Positions 1 through 12,266 of a DNA stretch of 64,000 nt are shown piece after piece (the stretch's first letter is position 1; every line of letters begins with the position of its first letter). Made by a program: the position numbers and the translations under genes. Source of the stretch: Dermacentor variabilis (taxonomy: Eukaryota > Arthropoda > Arachnida > Ixodida > Ixodidae); the NCBI RefSeq assembly GCF_050947875.1, contig NW_027460291.1, positions 26,247,868 to 26,311,867 of the forward strand. Reading direction: 5' to 3'. The notes under the pieces are model-generated. The model ran no database searches, was not told the DNA's origin, and saw only the letters and a list, made by a program, of their open reading frames with translations.

Positions 1-244
1 GGAGTATTATTTCGACAGCAATGGCAAAATACCGAGGGCTGGTATATTTATTTACGGCGTTTCATTTTTATTTTCCTCACGTAACCGCAAACACTCAAAG
101 CCGCACATTTACTGTGGCCGCCTATGCTGGAGCTGCGTTCTTTTATTTCTAGCAATATGGCCGTTGGCGGCTTCACTCATTCACGTAGGAGGTTGCTAGG
201 ACTGCCGCTCCAGAAGCTGAAGTATGACCTCCTTGCTTAGGACT

Positions 245-1460
245 ATCACATGGATGGATGGTTGGATGGATGTTATGAGCGTCCCCTTTGGAACGGGTTG
301 GTGGGTTGCGCCACCAAGCACTTGCTATTATACTGCCTAATGTCCAACCTAGGTTAAACAGTAAAAAAAAAAGAAGAATAAAACACTATGAACTACCACA
401 ACCAAATTTTCTGATCCCCTATTGCGAGCTGTGCTTTTGTACGGCTCCGTTCTTGTCGTTTCCCTACTTTTCTTCCACCAATCCTTCCATCGCCTCTTAC
501 TAATGCCTATTGCGGGCATGTTCACTTTTTCACTGCTCTCGCTGAACCCAAGGGCTTCAAGGAGGCCAGTGGTGCCTAAATCGACCGCTGGGTAAACCTC
601 CTCACATTCTAATAAAACATGCTCCATAGTTTCCCTAGCTTTACCGCAGCAAGCACAAGCTTCTTGTTCCGTCTTATATCGTGCTTTATAGGTGCGTGTT
701 CTAAAGTATCCTGATCTCGCTTCGAAAAGTAATGAGCTTCCCTTTGAGTTATCATAAATTGTTTCTTTCCTGATTTCGTTTTTTCCTCTTAACTAGTTGC
801 TCATGGCAGGTTTCTTTTCCATTTTCGCCACCCATAAAATTATTTCAGCCTCTCTGACTCTCCGCTTGACCTTCTTTGTTGCTATATTGCCCACCCTACA
901 GGCCGCATACTTGCTGGTAAGCTTCGTAGTTCTTTTCCGCCACTGTGAATCAATGTTTTTCCTGTACAGATACATGAACACTCTCCCAGCCCATTTACTT
1001 TCTTCCGTATTCCTCAGCCGTTCTTCATATTCAATTTTACTGCGAGCTTCCCTCACTTCAAAACTAGTCCAGCCAATATCGCCCTGCACAGCTTCATTTG
1101 TAGTCTTCCTCTGAGCGCCCAATGCGAGGCGACCCACTGACATTTGGTTCCCGTCGAGTCCTGATTGTACCCCTGATTTAAAGCAAACAACCGCATTTAT
1201 AAAAGTGAGTCTTGAAACCATTAAACCTTTCCACGTACCTCGGAGGACCTCGTACTTATTCTATCCCCATAGCGCTCTGAGCTTCATTATGGCTGCATTT
1301 CTCTTCCCCTTCACTGTTATTGTTTTTTCCTGTGTTTCCATATATCTATTGCCTTCGTTTTGTCATATACCAAGATCTTTATATTCTGTTATCCAAAGTA
1401 TTTCCGGGCCCTGTATCTCCACGGTCTGTTCACTGTTTTCATTGAATACCGTCGCCAGTC
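245..1460 (-). mobile_element. 5'-truncated non-LTR retrotransposon (LINE), C-terminal part
   Basis: On the minus strand the protein can be followed, with a few stops and frame changes, from about 1455 to 349. It starts in the region after the reverse transcriptase palm (EYKDLGI near 1400, GKRNAAIMKLRALWG near 1300). It continues through the basic stretch at 1221-793 (GWTSFEVREARSKIEYEERL) into a cysteine/histidine motif at about 690-600 (CACCGKARETMEHVLLECE), a nucleic-acid binding motif usual at the end of LINE proteins. The 3' end carries a TGGA-type microsatellite (251-272), which would be the tail. The RT active site and endonuclease are missing, as expected for 5' truncation during target-primed reverse transcription. 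The sequence resembles proteins often labelled tick transposon; I cannot fix the clade. Confidence 0.85.
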
Positions 1461-1734
1461 GCCGACTTCATGCGCCTTCTACCGGCGGATCTGAGCGACT
1501 GACCAGCAACTGAGCAACTAAGTAGGCCATTAGGATGAAAAAAAAAAACTGCTTCTGTAGTTCAGTTTTGATCATACGGATTTGGAAATAAACTATGCTT
1601 CCTTTCGCACAGTACACGCACAACAAGCTGGAAGCGACGACGCGGCGCACAATAAAGATCGGTGTGTAACAGTTCACGAAGGCTGCTAGTCGCGGCCGCG
1701 GGCATTTGCCTAAATTAAATGTGCCTACATTCTG

Positions 1735-1945
1735 TGTATACATTCTGCTGACAATGGTTTCGACGGGAATGTAGGGCGAAGGCTCCATTCCTAACCGTAT
1801 CACCCCTGAAGGAAGCCGAATGCCAGGCCGGGGTGCACCTGCGCCCATTTGAATCAGGGGACGCCCGGCGGCGGTGGGAATTGAACCCACAACCAACTGC
1901 AGCAGAGGCGCGTGCTCTGCATCTAGGCCTCGGCTGCACTTTTTA
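1735..1945 (-). mobile_element. tRNA-derived SINE-like unit
   Basis: Read on the minus strand, about 1935-1862 resembles a tRNA: an A-box-like GGCCTAGATGCAGAGCAC and a good B box (GGTTCAATTCC at 1890-1875), followed by CCACCGCCGCC. The acceptor and D stems do not pair well, and about 130 bp of non-tRNA body follows, so it is read as a tRNA-derived SINE head and not a working tRNA gene. It is not the Ruka family seen twice elsewhere in the window. The right end is uncertain. Confidence 0.55.
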
Positions 1946-2320
1946 CGTATTGGTATGATGACTCATTATTTACCGTGCGACGTGCACCGTTTGCCTGGTA
2001 TCACGCATGGGAAGGAAGTGGAGGTGCCTTGCATACAGGCTAGCTAGCCTAAACAACCGCTTTCTTCACCTGAGAGTGGTGTCAGTAGTGACATCGGCAT
2101 TTCCGCGAGAAACCTACGCGTTCTCTAACTGAATTATCATACGCGCAAAGTCTTAATCTATGTATGTCTACTTTAGAACCACATTAATTGCGTGCATGAA
2201 GAGTAAAAAAACAATAACTAGGCACCATAACACTTTCGTACTATGGTCTTCCGCTCGCTGTATTCAAAAGGTGTGTGGTCGCTCATATCAGCGCTTTTCA
2301 GAGCGATGCATCGGTGCTTA

Positions 2321-2570
2321 TGTAACGAACGTCCGTCAATACGTTGTTCCCGCTTCGCGGAAACCCAGTCTACCTCGCCTTGCCTCGCCATTGGGGTCAT
2401 TGCCCACTTCTCTTTCTTGGACTCGAGGTGGCTACCCGACTGGGGCGCCACCGCAGCCACTTGGCAAACCTGCTTTTACTTTTGAATAAAGCCAGTCGAC
2501 TCTCCATTGTCAAGCTGTAAAAACGTGTATTCCTTGCCTCCGCTAAGCCAAGCTCCCAAGAATTGGGGAG
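2321..2570 (+). repeat. 5' LTR of Ty3/gypsy element A
   Basis: This aligns by eye over about 230 bp with 30382-30630: shared blocks include CTCGCCTTGCCTCGCC, CTTTTGAATAAAGCCAGTC with a polyadenylation signal, and GTGTATTC. It begins TGTAACGAAC and lies just ahead of a gag start, so it is the 5' LTR. The 3' boundary is not exact because no second LTR is present at this locus. The two related LTRs are roughly 75 percent identical by eye, so they are old or from different insertions. Confidence 0.7.
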
Positions 2571-2606
2571 GAACAACAGTTAGTTTTTTTTTTTCGAACA
2601 CTAGCC

Positions 2607-4602
2607 ATGGACAAAGCTGCTCCTACTCAGGCTGACAGAGACGACGCCACGATTATGTCTTCTGTCATAGCTGCAGAGCTTCAGCTTCGCAGCTTTTGGC
2701 CCAAGAATCCCCGAGTTTGGTTTATGCAAGTAGAGGTCCGTTTTCAACTCCGGCGCATCACTTGGTAGACAGCAAATTACCTGTACGTCGTCGCCACGCT
2801 ACGCTCCGACATCGCCGATGCCACAGACGACTTGCTAGCGGGTACGCCTTCGGCCACCGCATACGACGGCCTGAAACGCGCGGTGCTGCAGTGCCTCGAC
2901 CCATTGCCATAGAGTAAGCTTCAACAGCTCCTCTCCGAGGAACTCGGCCACCAACGACCTTCACAACTCCACAAACGAGAGCTAGCTTCCAATTTTGCGC
3001 GAGCTGTTATTGTAACGCCTCCCGCACTCCGCACGCATGGTATGAACGGTGGTATTAAAGGCGGGTTCCGACGAGATGAATCTCTATCGGCTAGCTGCAC
3101 TGGCTGACCACATATGCGACTGCTCTAAGCTGACGAATGGAGGCAACACTCACGACCAACTTCGGCGCAACAATCCCGCTTCACAATCTTTCGCTGGACC
3201 TAGAGACTCGCCACGGCAGTTGTGCTGGTATAACCGTCGCTTTCGCCAACAAGCAAGTCGCTGCACTCAGCCCTGTTCGTGGATGGAAAACGGATCGGCA
3301 AGTCGCTAACGGCGGCATGCGACATCGGGCACCGCGCAAGCAGCCCCTTCTTCATAGTAGACCGCATCACGGGCACCTGCCGCCTCGCCGACACCGAAGC
3401 GGAGCTCTGTATCGTTCCCGCCACTGCCGCAGATCGCCAACACGGCAAGTCCGCACCCCCACTCCTCCCAATAAACAACACTGCCAGCGCGTCATGTGGG
3501 TCATGTCAGTATCGCTAGACATCGCACTCCAGCGCTTGCATGAATGGGTGCTTCTGATTGTCGAGGACAGCTTTGCTATACTGGGAGCGGACTTCCTCAG
3601 CCATTTCAACCCCCGTGTGAGTGTTTGCGATCAGCCACTAAAGGATAACATCACATCCATCGTGGAACTTGGCCTGCCGTCCAACCTTGCCTCATCTGGC
3701 ACCCATCCCTTTCGGCCAGCCTCAACGTACGGCAAGATACCTGCTGAGTATCCTCAATTCACGAAGCCCCGAAACGATGCTCTGCCGGTGAAACACAATG
3801 TGAAGCATCATATCACCACCACCGGTTCACTTGTCACCGCCCGACCATGGAGGCTCGCTGAACGGACTTTGGAGGTCGCCTGCCGTGAGTTCGGACACAT
3901 GCTTCAGTTAGGCGTTATTCGTCTTTCCTCTAAGAATTGGTCTTCGTCTCTCCATCTTGTTCCAAAGCAGGACAGTGGCGACTAGAAGCCTTGTGGTGAT
4001 TAACGAGCTTTGAATGCCATCACTCTCCGGATCAATATCCTCTTCCCCACATACGACTTGGGCACCCGTCTAGCAAAAAGCAAAATATGCAGCAAGATCG
4101 ATCTGCTGGGCGCCTACCACCAAATTCCTGTCGAACCCAGTGACACTCAGAATACATCAGTCACTACTCCATTTGCCCTATTTGAGTTTTTCGTATGCCT
4201 TACTGTTTGAGGAACGCGGCCCAATCTTTTCAAAGGTTCATGGACGAGGTTGCGGAAAGACTCCCGTTCATTTTCGTCTACCTTGACGACATTCTTGTTG
4301 CAAGTCGCACAGACGAAGAGCACCTTCGCCTCCTATTTGAGCGACTGGATGAACACGGCCTGGTCCTAAAGCACCAGAAATGCATTTTCGGAGTTGAAGA
4401 CCTCCATTTTCTCGTCCATCGAATTTCACCCCAAGGCATCAAGCCTCTGGAATCACGGGTGCGGGCAATTGAGGACTTCCCCTCTCCAACCTCCATCCGA
4501 AAGTTGAGGGAGGTTCTGGGGCTTATAAATTTTCACAGGCGCTTCGTACCATCCTGGGCACAAGTACTTCATCCGCTTACCGACCTGCTGCGTCGTGACT
4601 AA
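2607..4602 (+). pseudogene. Ty3/gypsy gag-pol remnant (gag, protease, RT)
   Basis: An ATG at 2607 opens a gag of the type found in many arthropod Mag-like gypsy elements (FWPKNPRVWFMQVEVRFQLR), broken by TAG at 2766-2768 and continuing in another frame. The protease region is recognisable near 3580-3620 (FAILGADFLSHFN). The RT follows in at least three frame pieces: VKHHITTTGSLVTARPWRLA (about 3797), the palm segment at 4090-4190 (KICSKIDLLGAYHQIPVEP), and FVYLDDILVASR with the catalytic YLDD at 4279-4290. Homology stops at the start of the RNase H linker (4602). RNase H and integrase are absent and there is no 3' LTR. A related integrase plus LTR fragment lies at 29325-30630. Confidence 0.9.
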
Positions 4603-4624
4603 AAAAAACGCCTACCTTGCCTAT

Positions 4625-4885
4625 TGGAAAATCCTATTTCAATTCAAACTGGGTTACACAGGTTTAAACTGGGTTCGACAGGGACCTGTTTAGCAACAAA
4701 CATGTATAAACAGGACTAATTTACACACGAACAGGTCCGAAGGGGGTCCCGTTTGGTATGCAAACAGGTTTAGGCACGACCCGTTTACACAGGAATAGGT
4801 GTTAACAGGGGTCCTCTTTGCAACTAAACTGGCTTATACTGGACCAACTGGCACAAAACAGGCGAGCGTGCTTGGCACAAAAGTT
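4625..4885. repeat. degenerate AACAGG/AAACTGG minisatellite
   Basis: About 260 bp made of diverged units of roughly 20-30 bp built on AAACAGGTTT, AAACTGG and GACCTGTTTA. Examples lie near 4645, 4668, 4711, 4733, 4766 and 4793. No open frame of note. It starts about 20 bp after the truncated end of gypsy element A. Confidence 0.6.
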
Positions 4886-5226
4886 CGTTTAATCTGGAGC
4901 TTTGTGGCAACCATACTGGATTGTATAATCTATACCAGTTCAATGCTTGAGCACAACTGTGGAGGAACGTTTTTTTTCGCTATCCACACAATTTAGCACC
5001 TAGTGCCAAATATGGGACATTCTCAACTCTATAGAAATTGTGTGACCAGTGGCTGGCATTGTAGCTGTTAATAAAGCTGCATGCACGCACAAATACGCAA
5101 AAAAATGATATCGCAAGCCGTTTCCTTCACTAACACGTAGACGTTTCAAAAGCGCTCACACACTAACGACGCATACACCCACGGTCGCGCACGCACGCAC
5201 ACACATGCAAACAACGCAACCCATGT
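4886..5226. other. stretch without recognised gene
   Basis: AT-rich sequence followed by a short CACG/CACAC-rich patch at about 5185-5210. I see no coding, repeat or RNA feature in it. Confidence 0.5.
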
Positions 5227-5597
5227 TGTGGAATAAGAGACGGAGAACTTTTAACTTATGGAAAAATGGCAGACGTCCGTTCGCTTCGAGCGCATCAAGA
5301 AGACTCCTTTTTTTTTACTAGACGGAATGGGAAAGGGGAGAGAGTAGAGAGAAGGGGAAAGTCATACACCGTGCCAAGCAGGCATTCTTGCACCCCGAAC
5401 GTGCAAGAACCGGCTCCACACCTGGAAGGCACAACCGCACGCCGATCGCTGTTCGTAGATCGCGGCCGCCAGTAATGCACGCAGTTTGAGGGGTATCCAG
5501 TGTCCGGCGCCTCTCGGGGAGTCATCCTTTCCACATCGCTGGTGGCCCCCAGCGAGGGGGGGGGTGGTTTTGGCTCCAGAATGGAGGATATACAACA
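5227..5597 (-). repeat. 3' LTR of BEL/Pao element 1
   Basis: 371 bp, direct repeat of 10947-11327. Shared blocks include the AAGAGACGGAGAACTTTT block near the terminus, GGGAAAGGGGAGAGAGTAGA and CACGCAGTTTGAGGGGTATC. Differences include small indels in the T tract, the G tract and around the Eag/NotI-like region. Confidence 0.92.
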
Positions 5598-5598
5598 A

Positions 5599-5608
5599 CC
5601 TCCCCCGG
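5599..5608 (-). promoter_or_regulatory. polypurine tract of BEL/Pao element 1
   Basis: The minus strand reads ATCCGGGGGAGG directly ahead of the 3' LTR start, the usual place for the plus-strand primer in reverse transcription. Confidence 0.7.
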
Positions 5609-5620
5609 ATGAGCGAACTA

Positions 5621-8600
5621 TTATTGAGCTCTATGCTCCACTATCTCCAAGGGATACAGCAGCTGTATCGCTCGCTTCACCTCGGTTCGCCCACTTAATA
5701 CCAGTTTGCAGGGCCGCATCCTGCCGTCTCTACCCTTAAATGTTTCCTTAATTCCGGCGGTCTTCCACATGTGGCGGTTTAAGCGGTGTTCCCTCAGCAG
5801 CACCAAGGCGCCTTTCTCCAGATCACTCGATGTCGTTCGTGAGCACATATGTGCCGATCTGAGCTCCAATAAATACTCTTTCCGCCACCGTCTCCAGAAA
5901 CCATCGGCCATGGCAGTCCGGTGCTTCCAGCGTCACGAGAGATGCATGCCACAGCGAGGAATTTTGTCCGGCAGCAGGTATGGAGGAAGGATGGTCAACT
6001 TTCTTCCTACAAGGGAGTGCGCTGGTGACAATGGTTCTGGCTCTTGAGCATCATCATATGTGAAAGTCAAAGGGCGTGAGTTGGCCTCCACCTCATAAAG
6101 AACGGCGGCCAGTTCGAAGGTCAAGCTGCTCCGACCTAAAAGCTTTCGCAATGCTACTTTCACAGATTGCACCATCCGTTCCGAGAATCCGCCCCACCAA
6201 GCTGCTCGTTCAACAGTGAACTTGCATCTGATCTGGTTTCCGACGAAATATGACTGCGATTCCTCGACGACTTGCACCAGTACGAACATGGCCTTTAGAT
6301 CCATTCCTGCACACTTCAATGTGAGCGCGTTGTCCGAATACACCATCGAGCAAATTCTACGGCATGCCACAAAGCGTCTAAAGGACAAGAGGAAAGCTGT
6401 AGCCGACAAGAACCTGACGAGCTCAAGTTGGACGTCAGGTGTCACAGCACAAGTGAAAATAGCGATGTGCATATTTTGCTGTCGCGTGACTGTTGGCCAA
6501 TCAAGGGCCCTGCAAAATCACTGCCAACGATGTCAATCGGTTTTCTCTTTGTCACTGTGTCAGCTGGAAGTGGTGCTACTGGTTCCGTAGCTGGAGGGCA
6601 ACTTTGCTTGTGACAGACGAGGCGCTGCTTGATAACTTTCTTTACGGCTTGACGTGCTCGGTTAATCCAATACGATTCTCGCAGCTGTGCTAGAGTATCG
6701 CGTACGCCCGTGTGCAGCATTCTGAAGTGTTCCTTCCGTATGAGCAGTGATGTGAGGGGGTGATTGCCAAGGAGAACTATGGGATCCTTAGTCTGTTCGT
6801 TGTTATCACTGAATTGCAAGCGTCCACCAACTCGTATGAGGCCCTCTTTGTCGAAGTACGGGTATAAAGGCAAAACAGGAGAGGTCGTGTGCAGCGGTCT
6901 TCGATTCTTCAGGTTTGAAATGTCGTCGCCGAAGGCATCTTCTTGAGCGTCAGCCAACCAGTGTCTTTCGGCGCCGATTACTTCTTCAGATCGTAATGGG
7001 CCGATCCTCTTTCTTTCTTTGTTGTGGCAGTTGTCGACAAAGCGGCGGACCCACGCGGTTGCTCACAAGGCCCTGCTGAACGAACTACAATTCTCTGCAT
7101 TGAGAATCGCCATGGATGACGACGTTACTATGGGCATCACCGTCACCTTTCGCTCTTCCGTTTCGCACTCCCCAACCTTTGCACTCGGCTCACTTATCGT
7201 TGGCCAATGCATGTCATCCTCCTGAAGCCAATGGGGTCCTTTCCACCACAACTCGCTTTTTCGCAGGGCCGATGGGAGAATGCCGCGGGTGATTAGGTCA
7301 GCGGGGTTTTCTGAACCTGTGCAGTGTTTCCATTCCGTGGGATCAGTCAGCGCTTGTAACTCTGAGAGTCGATTTGCCACGAAGGGCTTCCATCTGGCAG
7401 CGTTTCCCTTGATCCAGTACATAGCTACTGGAGTCAGTCCAGATGATGGTAGCAACGTTCTTCAGATCCAAGACCTTGGCAACGTAGTGGCGTAGTCGCG
7501 TGCCAACAATGCTCCCATCAGCTCCAATCGGAGTAGTGAGAGGCGTTTCAAAGGGGCCATTCTTGATTTGGCCATGACCAAGTTGACATTTATTAGTCCG
7601 AATGGAGACTTGATCACAATATATGCGACAGCATCATAGGCCTCCGGGCTTGCGTCAGAGAAAAAATGCACCACTTTCTCCGTATCATCGTTTCTAAAGT
7701 ATTCCGCCATCAGTCTTGGAATAGACACTCATTCAATGCACGGAAGCTCCTTACACCAGCAGTCCCAATCAGGCTGCAATGTTTCAGGCAAGGGATTGTC
7801 CCAACCAATTCATACCTCCCACAACTTCTGGAACATTACCTTTACGCATAATGTTGTGGCAGCAATAAGTAGAAAAGGGTCGAAAATTCTTGCCGAGACC
7901 TGCTGCAGAAGTCTATTGTCGGCTCTTGCGAAGAAGTCGATGAGTGAAGATAGGTTGTATACAAAGTGGTCAGTCTGAGCATTCCAACCTACTCCCAATA
8001 CCTTTGCAGCTGCAGCATGCCCAGCCTCAGCGTTCGTTGTTTCCACATTGCCATTCTCTAAGAAGTTGACGAGAACGCGGTCGTTCGACATCCACTTGTG
8101 TAGCCGCATCACTGCTTGCGACAATATATCTTTTGATTCCTGGCACAAGACTTTACCCTTGTCAAGGCTGTCAACCCCAGTTGCAAGGTCGTCGACGTAA
8201 AGATGCTTGCGCAGGATCCCCGCAGTTTCAGCATACCTGTCCAGCAGGCCTTCAAGATGATGTTGCAACGTTGCAGCCAAGAGAAATGGCTCGACGTGAC
8301 ACCGAACGACACGCGAGTCATCCGATAGGTCACCACAGCTGGAAGTTCTTCCCCTTTCTTTGGCGTCATAGCGTACCAGAGGAACTGCACAGCGTTCCGA
8401 TCGCCCTCTGATAGTGATATTTGAAAAACGGCCTTTTCAATATCCGCAACGCTGGCACTGTTGTAAGTGCGGAAATTGATCAGCAGTTCAATGAGTTCTG
8501 GGTTAGTTTTGGGCTACTTTCCAGAATATTGTTTAGTGAGAGGTGATTTTTTGCACTTTATGATGAACCGAATACTACCCTCAGTTTTGTCGTCTGGACT

Positions 8601-10906
8601 TTGTGACGAACGACTGCTTGATGTGGCATATAGTACACCGGAACTTCCGACGTGCCGTAATCCTTGCTGGTTGGCTCTCCATAGCCCTTTTCTATGTAGT
8701 CTCTTATGCAGGCGTCGTATTCCCTAATCAACGAAGCTCCTTCGAAGAGGCGCGTTTTCTGTGCTTTAAGACGCCTTGCTGCGCACTCGTAGTTGTCGCC
8801 AAGCTCGTAAACCATCGAATTCCAAGGGAACGACAACTTATAGCGGCCACTCTCAAAGTTGACGGTTTCCTTATAGTGCTGAAGGACCGCGTCTTCGTGA
8901 CGAACTGGCTCATGTTCCTTGATACCGATGCGCTCGAGCTGCCAGAAGAAAGACTTTCGCTGTGCTGATATTTCCTTGTCCATTTGTTCACTCACTCCTA
9001 TCCGCGTCACGTCAGCAGCCGAGGAGCAGACTCCTGTTGACTTCCTTGTGCCGACCGGGCCCTGGCCTGTCCATACGAATACAGTCTCCACTGCCATCAA
9101 TTTGGTGCTAAGACGCTTAATGGATCCCGTGACAATTTCCCAGTATTGATCAGCGCCTATCAAAAGGTCAATATTTTCACATTCGCTGCCCTGCGAGGCG
9201 TCTGAGACTTGGAAGTGAAATCTTGAAAGTTGAAGTAGAACAGAATTTGATGGAGTAGCCATGATATCTGCACAGATGCAAGGGACTTCCAGCGCTTCCA
9301 CTCGCACCCCTTTCCCGTCCTACTGGCTTCTGAGCCACAGCCCCACTCGACGCGTTTTTGTGCGTGTTATGGCTGATTGCTCACCAAAGGCAAATATTTT
9401 AAGCTCCTCTTCCCCCAGAACCTTTAACTGCAGCTTTTCGGATAGGTTGCGATGGATGAATGTTCGCTGACTGCCACCATCGAGGAGAAGCCTGACAAGT
9501 GAACGTTCATGTGGACCCTCTGTCCAAGCTCGCGCTGTCTGTATGAGAAATTGCTGTCCAGTGCACGTCAAGTTATCTCTCGTGCCTAATGAGGACTTCA
9601 ACACCGTGACTTGGTCAATCACCTATGGCGAAGATGCATCCCCTTCATCAGTGTTGCGGTGTTTTCTAAAGTCAGGGCCCCACATTGTCGTTAAGTGTCT
9701 GCCATTGCATTGCGCACACTTGAGCCACTTAGCTTTACGGCATTCTCTTGCCACGTGCCGCCATTTTGTGCACCGGAAACACCGATTGTCACGCTTCAGC
9801 ACCTCTCTCTTATCCGCCACAGAAATCTTTGCGTTGCAGTTCCCGGCCTCATGGCCGTTCGAATTACAAAATAGACATCCTGTGCTGTCCTTGATGGTGG
9901 TGTGCAGTGCCGCTGCAGTAAGCATGCTCGCCACTTTAATGTAGCTGTTCCGCCTTTCCTTTACCAATTCCACACTGTTGTCTCTCGGAGCTTCGGCCTG
10001 CTGTATGATCTTCCGCGTCGCAACCTCTTTTCTCAAAAATGCAGAAGCTTCTCCAACTCACTTCTCGTTCGTAGCCTCGTTTTTTCGCTGGTATTCCAGA
10101 CAAAGGTCGGCAGGCACCGCTTTATTTATTACGGTCAGTAACAAAGTTCCATAAGGGCCAACACTCACGCCTAAAGAAGTAAGGCTGCATACTCCTGCCT
10201 CTACTTCGTCGCTGAGGCTGCGCAGTTGACCGAGATTCCGTGAGTCACGCACTGGCTTGATGTTAGGAAGCCGTGACATGTGGTCTTGTATAATGTCTTC
10301 CTTTCTGCCGAACCTCTCCTTTAATAGCGAGAGAGCAACATCGTAGTTGCCTTCTGACAAGTCAAGTTCTGCTGCCGCAGCCGCTCCCTTTTCTGTCAAG
10401 TAGCTGTTGAGGTACTTGAATTTGTGTACGTTTAAGAGGTTCTGGTTAGCATTGATAGTCGACTCAAACTGACTTCTGAACCCTTGCCGCTCTCGAAGCT
10501 CTCCGTTGAATTTGTTGATATCGAGCTTTGGCAGCTTTACGGTGGGGCGTATGTGCGAATCGTTTGCGCTAGATTCTCTTTGATCTGGGGAGTTTAGTGT
10601 GCGATCTGACGAAGCATTTGTGCTGGTAAAGTCGCGTAGCATGCGTTGTACCTTTCTTTTCGCCACGCTGATCTTTCCTGTGTGCATTTCGGAGCATGCA
10701 ACTTCCTCTTCGAAAGCTTCTCTTCAGCGCCTTTTTTATCTCCCGATTAGCTCTTTCAGCGAGTCCTCTTTAAGAGAAAGAATAAGTATCGTTTCTTTCA
10801 GCTCACCGATTAATGCGCTGCCGTCCATGGTGGATACTTCGTTGAGCAGCTTGGTTGTAGATGTTCGAGCCACGGCCCTTCTTCGCTTGATTCTGTCGAT
10901 CTCCAT
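5621..10906 (-). pseudogene. BEL/Pao gag-pol polyprotein, decayed
   Basis: The likely start is the minus-strand ATG at 10906. The order is: gag with the DUF1759-type core at 10687-10058 (LPKLDINKFNGELRE); two to three CCHC-like knuckles at about 9880-9700 (CLFCNSNGHEAGNC, CFRCTKWRHVAREC); protease near 9480 (LLLDGGSQRTFI) and the downstream LLIGADQYW at about 9160; RT with MPHQAVV (about 8625) and catalytic YVDD near 8200; RNase H at 7728-7063 (FFSDASPEAYDAV, ENPADLITRG); the integrase zinc region (HTGVRDTLAQLRESYW, about 6700); the integrase core at about 6540-6000 (VGSDFAGPL, YSDNALT, AAWWGGFSERMV); and the DUF5641-like end at 5911-5621 (FWRRWRKEYLLELR). Two stops in the gag N-terminus and several frame changes break it. 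Confidence 0.92.
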
Positions 10907-10926
10907 CTTTTGACGTCCCTATTTTC

Positions 10927-10940
10927 GGGTTTCAGCACCA
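10927..10940 (-). promoter_or_regulatory. primer binding site of BEL/Pao element 1
   Basis: Minus strand TGGTGCTGAAACCC lies 6 bp inside the 5' LTR end. It starts with TGG, complementary to a tRNA CCA end, and sits where the minus-strand primer tRNA binds. I did not identify the tRNA. Confidence 0.7.
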
Positions 10941-10946
10941 AAATTT

Positions 10947-11327
10947 TGTGGAATAAGAGACGGAGAACTTTTCACTTATGGAAATATGATAGACGTCCGT
11001 TCGCTTCGAGCGCATCAAGAAGACTCCCTTATTTTTTACTAGAAGGCATGGGAAAGGGGAGAGAGTAGAGAGAAGGGGAAAGTCATAATACACCGTGCCA
11101 AGCAGGCATTCTTGCACCCCGCACGTGCAAGAAGCCGCTCCACACCTGGAAGGCATCACCGCACCGCCGGTCGCATTTCGTAGATCGCACCCACCAGTAA
11201 TGCACGCAGTTTGAGGGGTATCCAGTGTCCGGCGCCTCTGGAGGGAGTCCTCCTTGCCACATCGTCGGCGGTCCCCAGCGCGCGGGGGGGGGGGGAGCTT
11301 TGCCTCCCGAATGGAGAATATACAACA
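10947..11327 (-). repeat. 5' LTR of BEL/Pao element 1
   Basis: 381 bp, partner of 5227-5597. In element orientation it runs from TGTTGTATAT at 11327 to TTCCACA at 10947. It would hold the element promoter; no clear TATA box was seen. Confidence 0.92.
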
Positions 11328-12240
11328 AGCCGTGTCCGAAAGCGCCGGCGATGAACAGTACGGACGTTTTTACATTGTTTACCAACGCGTTCAAAATAAA
11401 GCAAGAAAGCAAACAACCGTGGCATCGGCGTCCGATGCATGGAGGGCACTGCTCATGAACAGTACACAGCCGAAGAACGACACACAAAAAACAAGGCGAA
11501 ACAATGCGTCGATGCCACTGCAGTACTCCAAATGTGCCATTAATTACGTCACAGAAAAACGGGAACGCTTCGGAACATTCACAAACCAAACTACAATGTG
11601 CGGCGAATTTCAAACAGATTCGCCGGTCGTGAGACGTGTATACGGTCGCTACGCAGATTGTTGTCCTCTCTCTTAAAAGCAACGTTGCTGAAACACGCCG
11701 TACATGACGCTGTACAACTCGCATAACACTGAAATACAACACCGTCACCATCCATGAGATCACCGAAAGCATGGTCGCTTTCGGTGGCGGCCTACAGGAG
11801 GCGGCACCGGTAGCACCGGTAAAGTTACAGATGATATCATTTTCCCGTCTTCAGCTGTCGTTACATGTGAGTGCGCGCGCGCTGCATTGACGCCGGTCGA
11901 TGTGGTTGTTTAATCCTGTACGCTGTGCCGCGAGAAACTCTGGCGCATATTGTATGCATTGAGGATCACAAAACCCCTGGGACCGCGTAATGTAGCTCGC
12001 AGTATCTTTAATGTGGTGCGTCGATGTCGAATATTGCAGTTACGGCTCTTCGCGTTTTCTTTGTTGCCGGCTCATGAAAAGCCTTTGTCTTAAGAATCTC
12101 CTCCTCTGGCACTCTCGCATCGTGTCAGAGTGTACGGAAGAATTTGGTGAATGTTGTGCTATCACGTGTTGTAGTTCATCCGGAATTCAACAATGTTTAC
12201 GCCGGAAGGACCGCCGGTGCAGTCGATGCCGTGGCACCTG
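11328..12240. other. stretch without recognised gene
   Basis: Non-repetitive looking sequence of moderate GC content. No protein or RNA homology that I can recognise. It could be the 5' region of the candidate exon at 12267. Confidence 0.4.
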
Positions 12241-12266
12241 TGACACTAAGGAGCGTTTCTCGAGTA

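Larger units (their letters stand above)
5227..11327 (-). mobile_element. BEL/Pao LTR retrotransposon 1, structurally complete
   Basis: This 6.1-kb unit has two direct LTRs (5227-5597 and 10947-11327), each starting TGTTGTATAT and ending TCCACA on the minus strand, a primer binding site next to the 5' LTR, a purine-rich tract before the 3' LTR, and the full BEL/Pao domain order between them: gag (DUF1759 type), zinc knuckles, aspartic protease, RT with YVDD, RNase H, integrase and the C-terminal DUF5641-type domain. Integration is in the minus orientation. The flanks (CATGT before 5227, AGCCG after 11327) do not give a clear target duplication. Stops and frameshifts in the polyprotein make this copy inactive on its own. 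Confidence 0.93.

Noticed and set aside
1862..1935. A working tRNA gene on the minus strand
   Set aside because: Only the B box and part of the A box are convincing. The acceptor stem does not pair, and the sequence runs into a longer non-tRNA body, so it is treated as a SINE head.
11083..11772. A 229-residue minus-strand frame covering the BEL/Pao LTR
   Set aside because: Most of it is LTR sequence read by chance, with no domain and no relation to the element's gene order.
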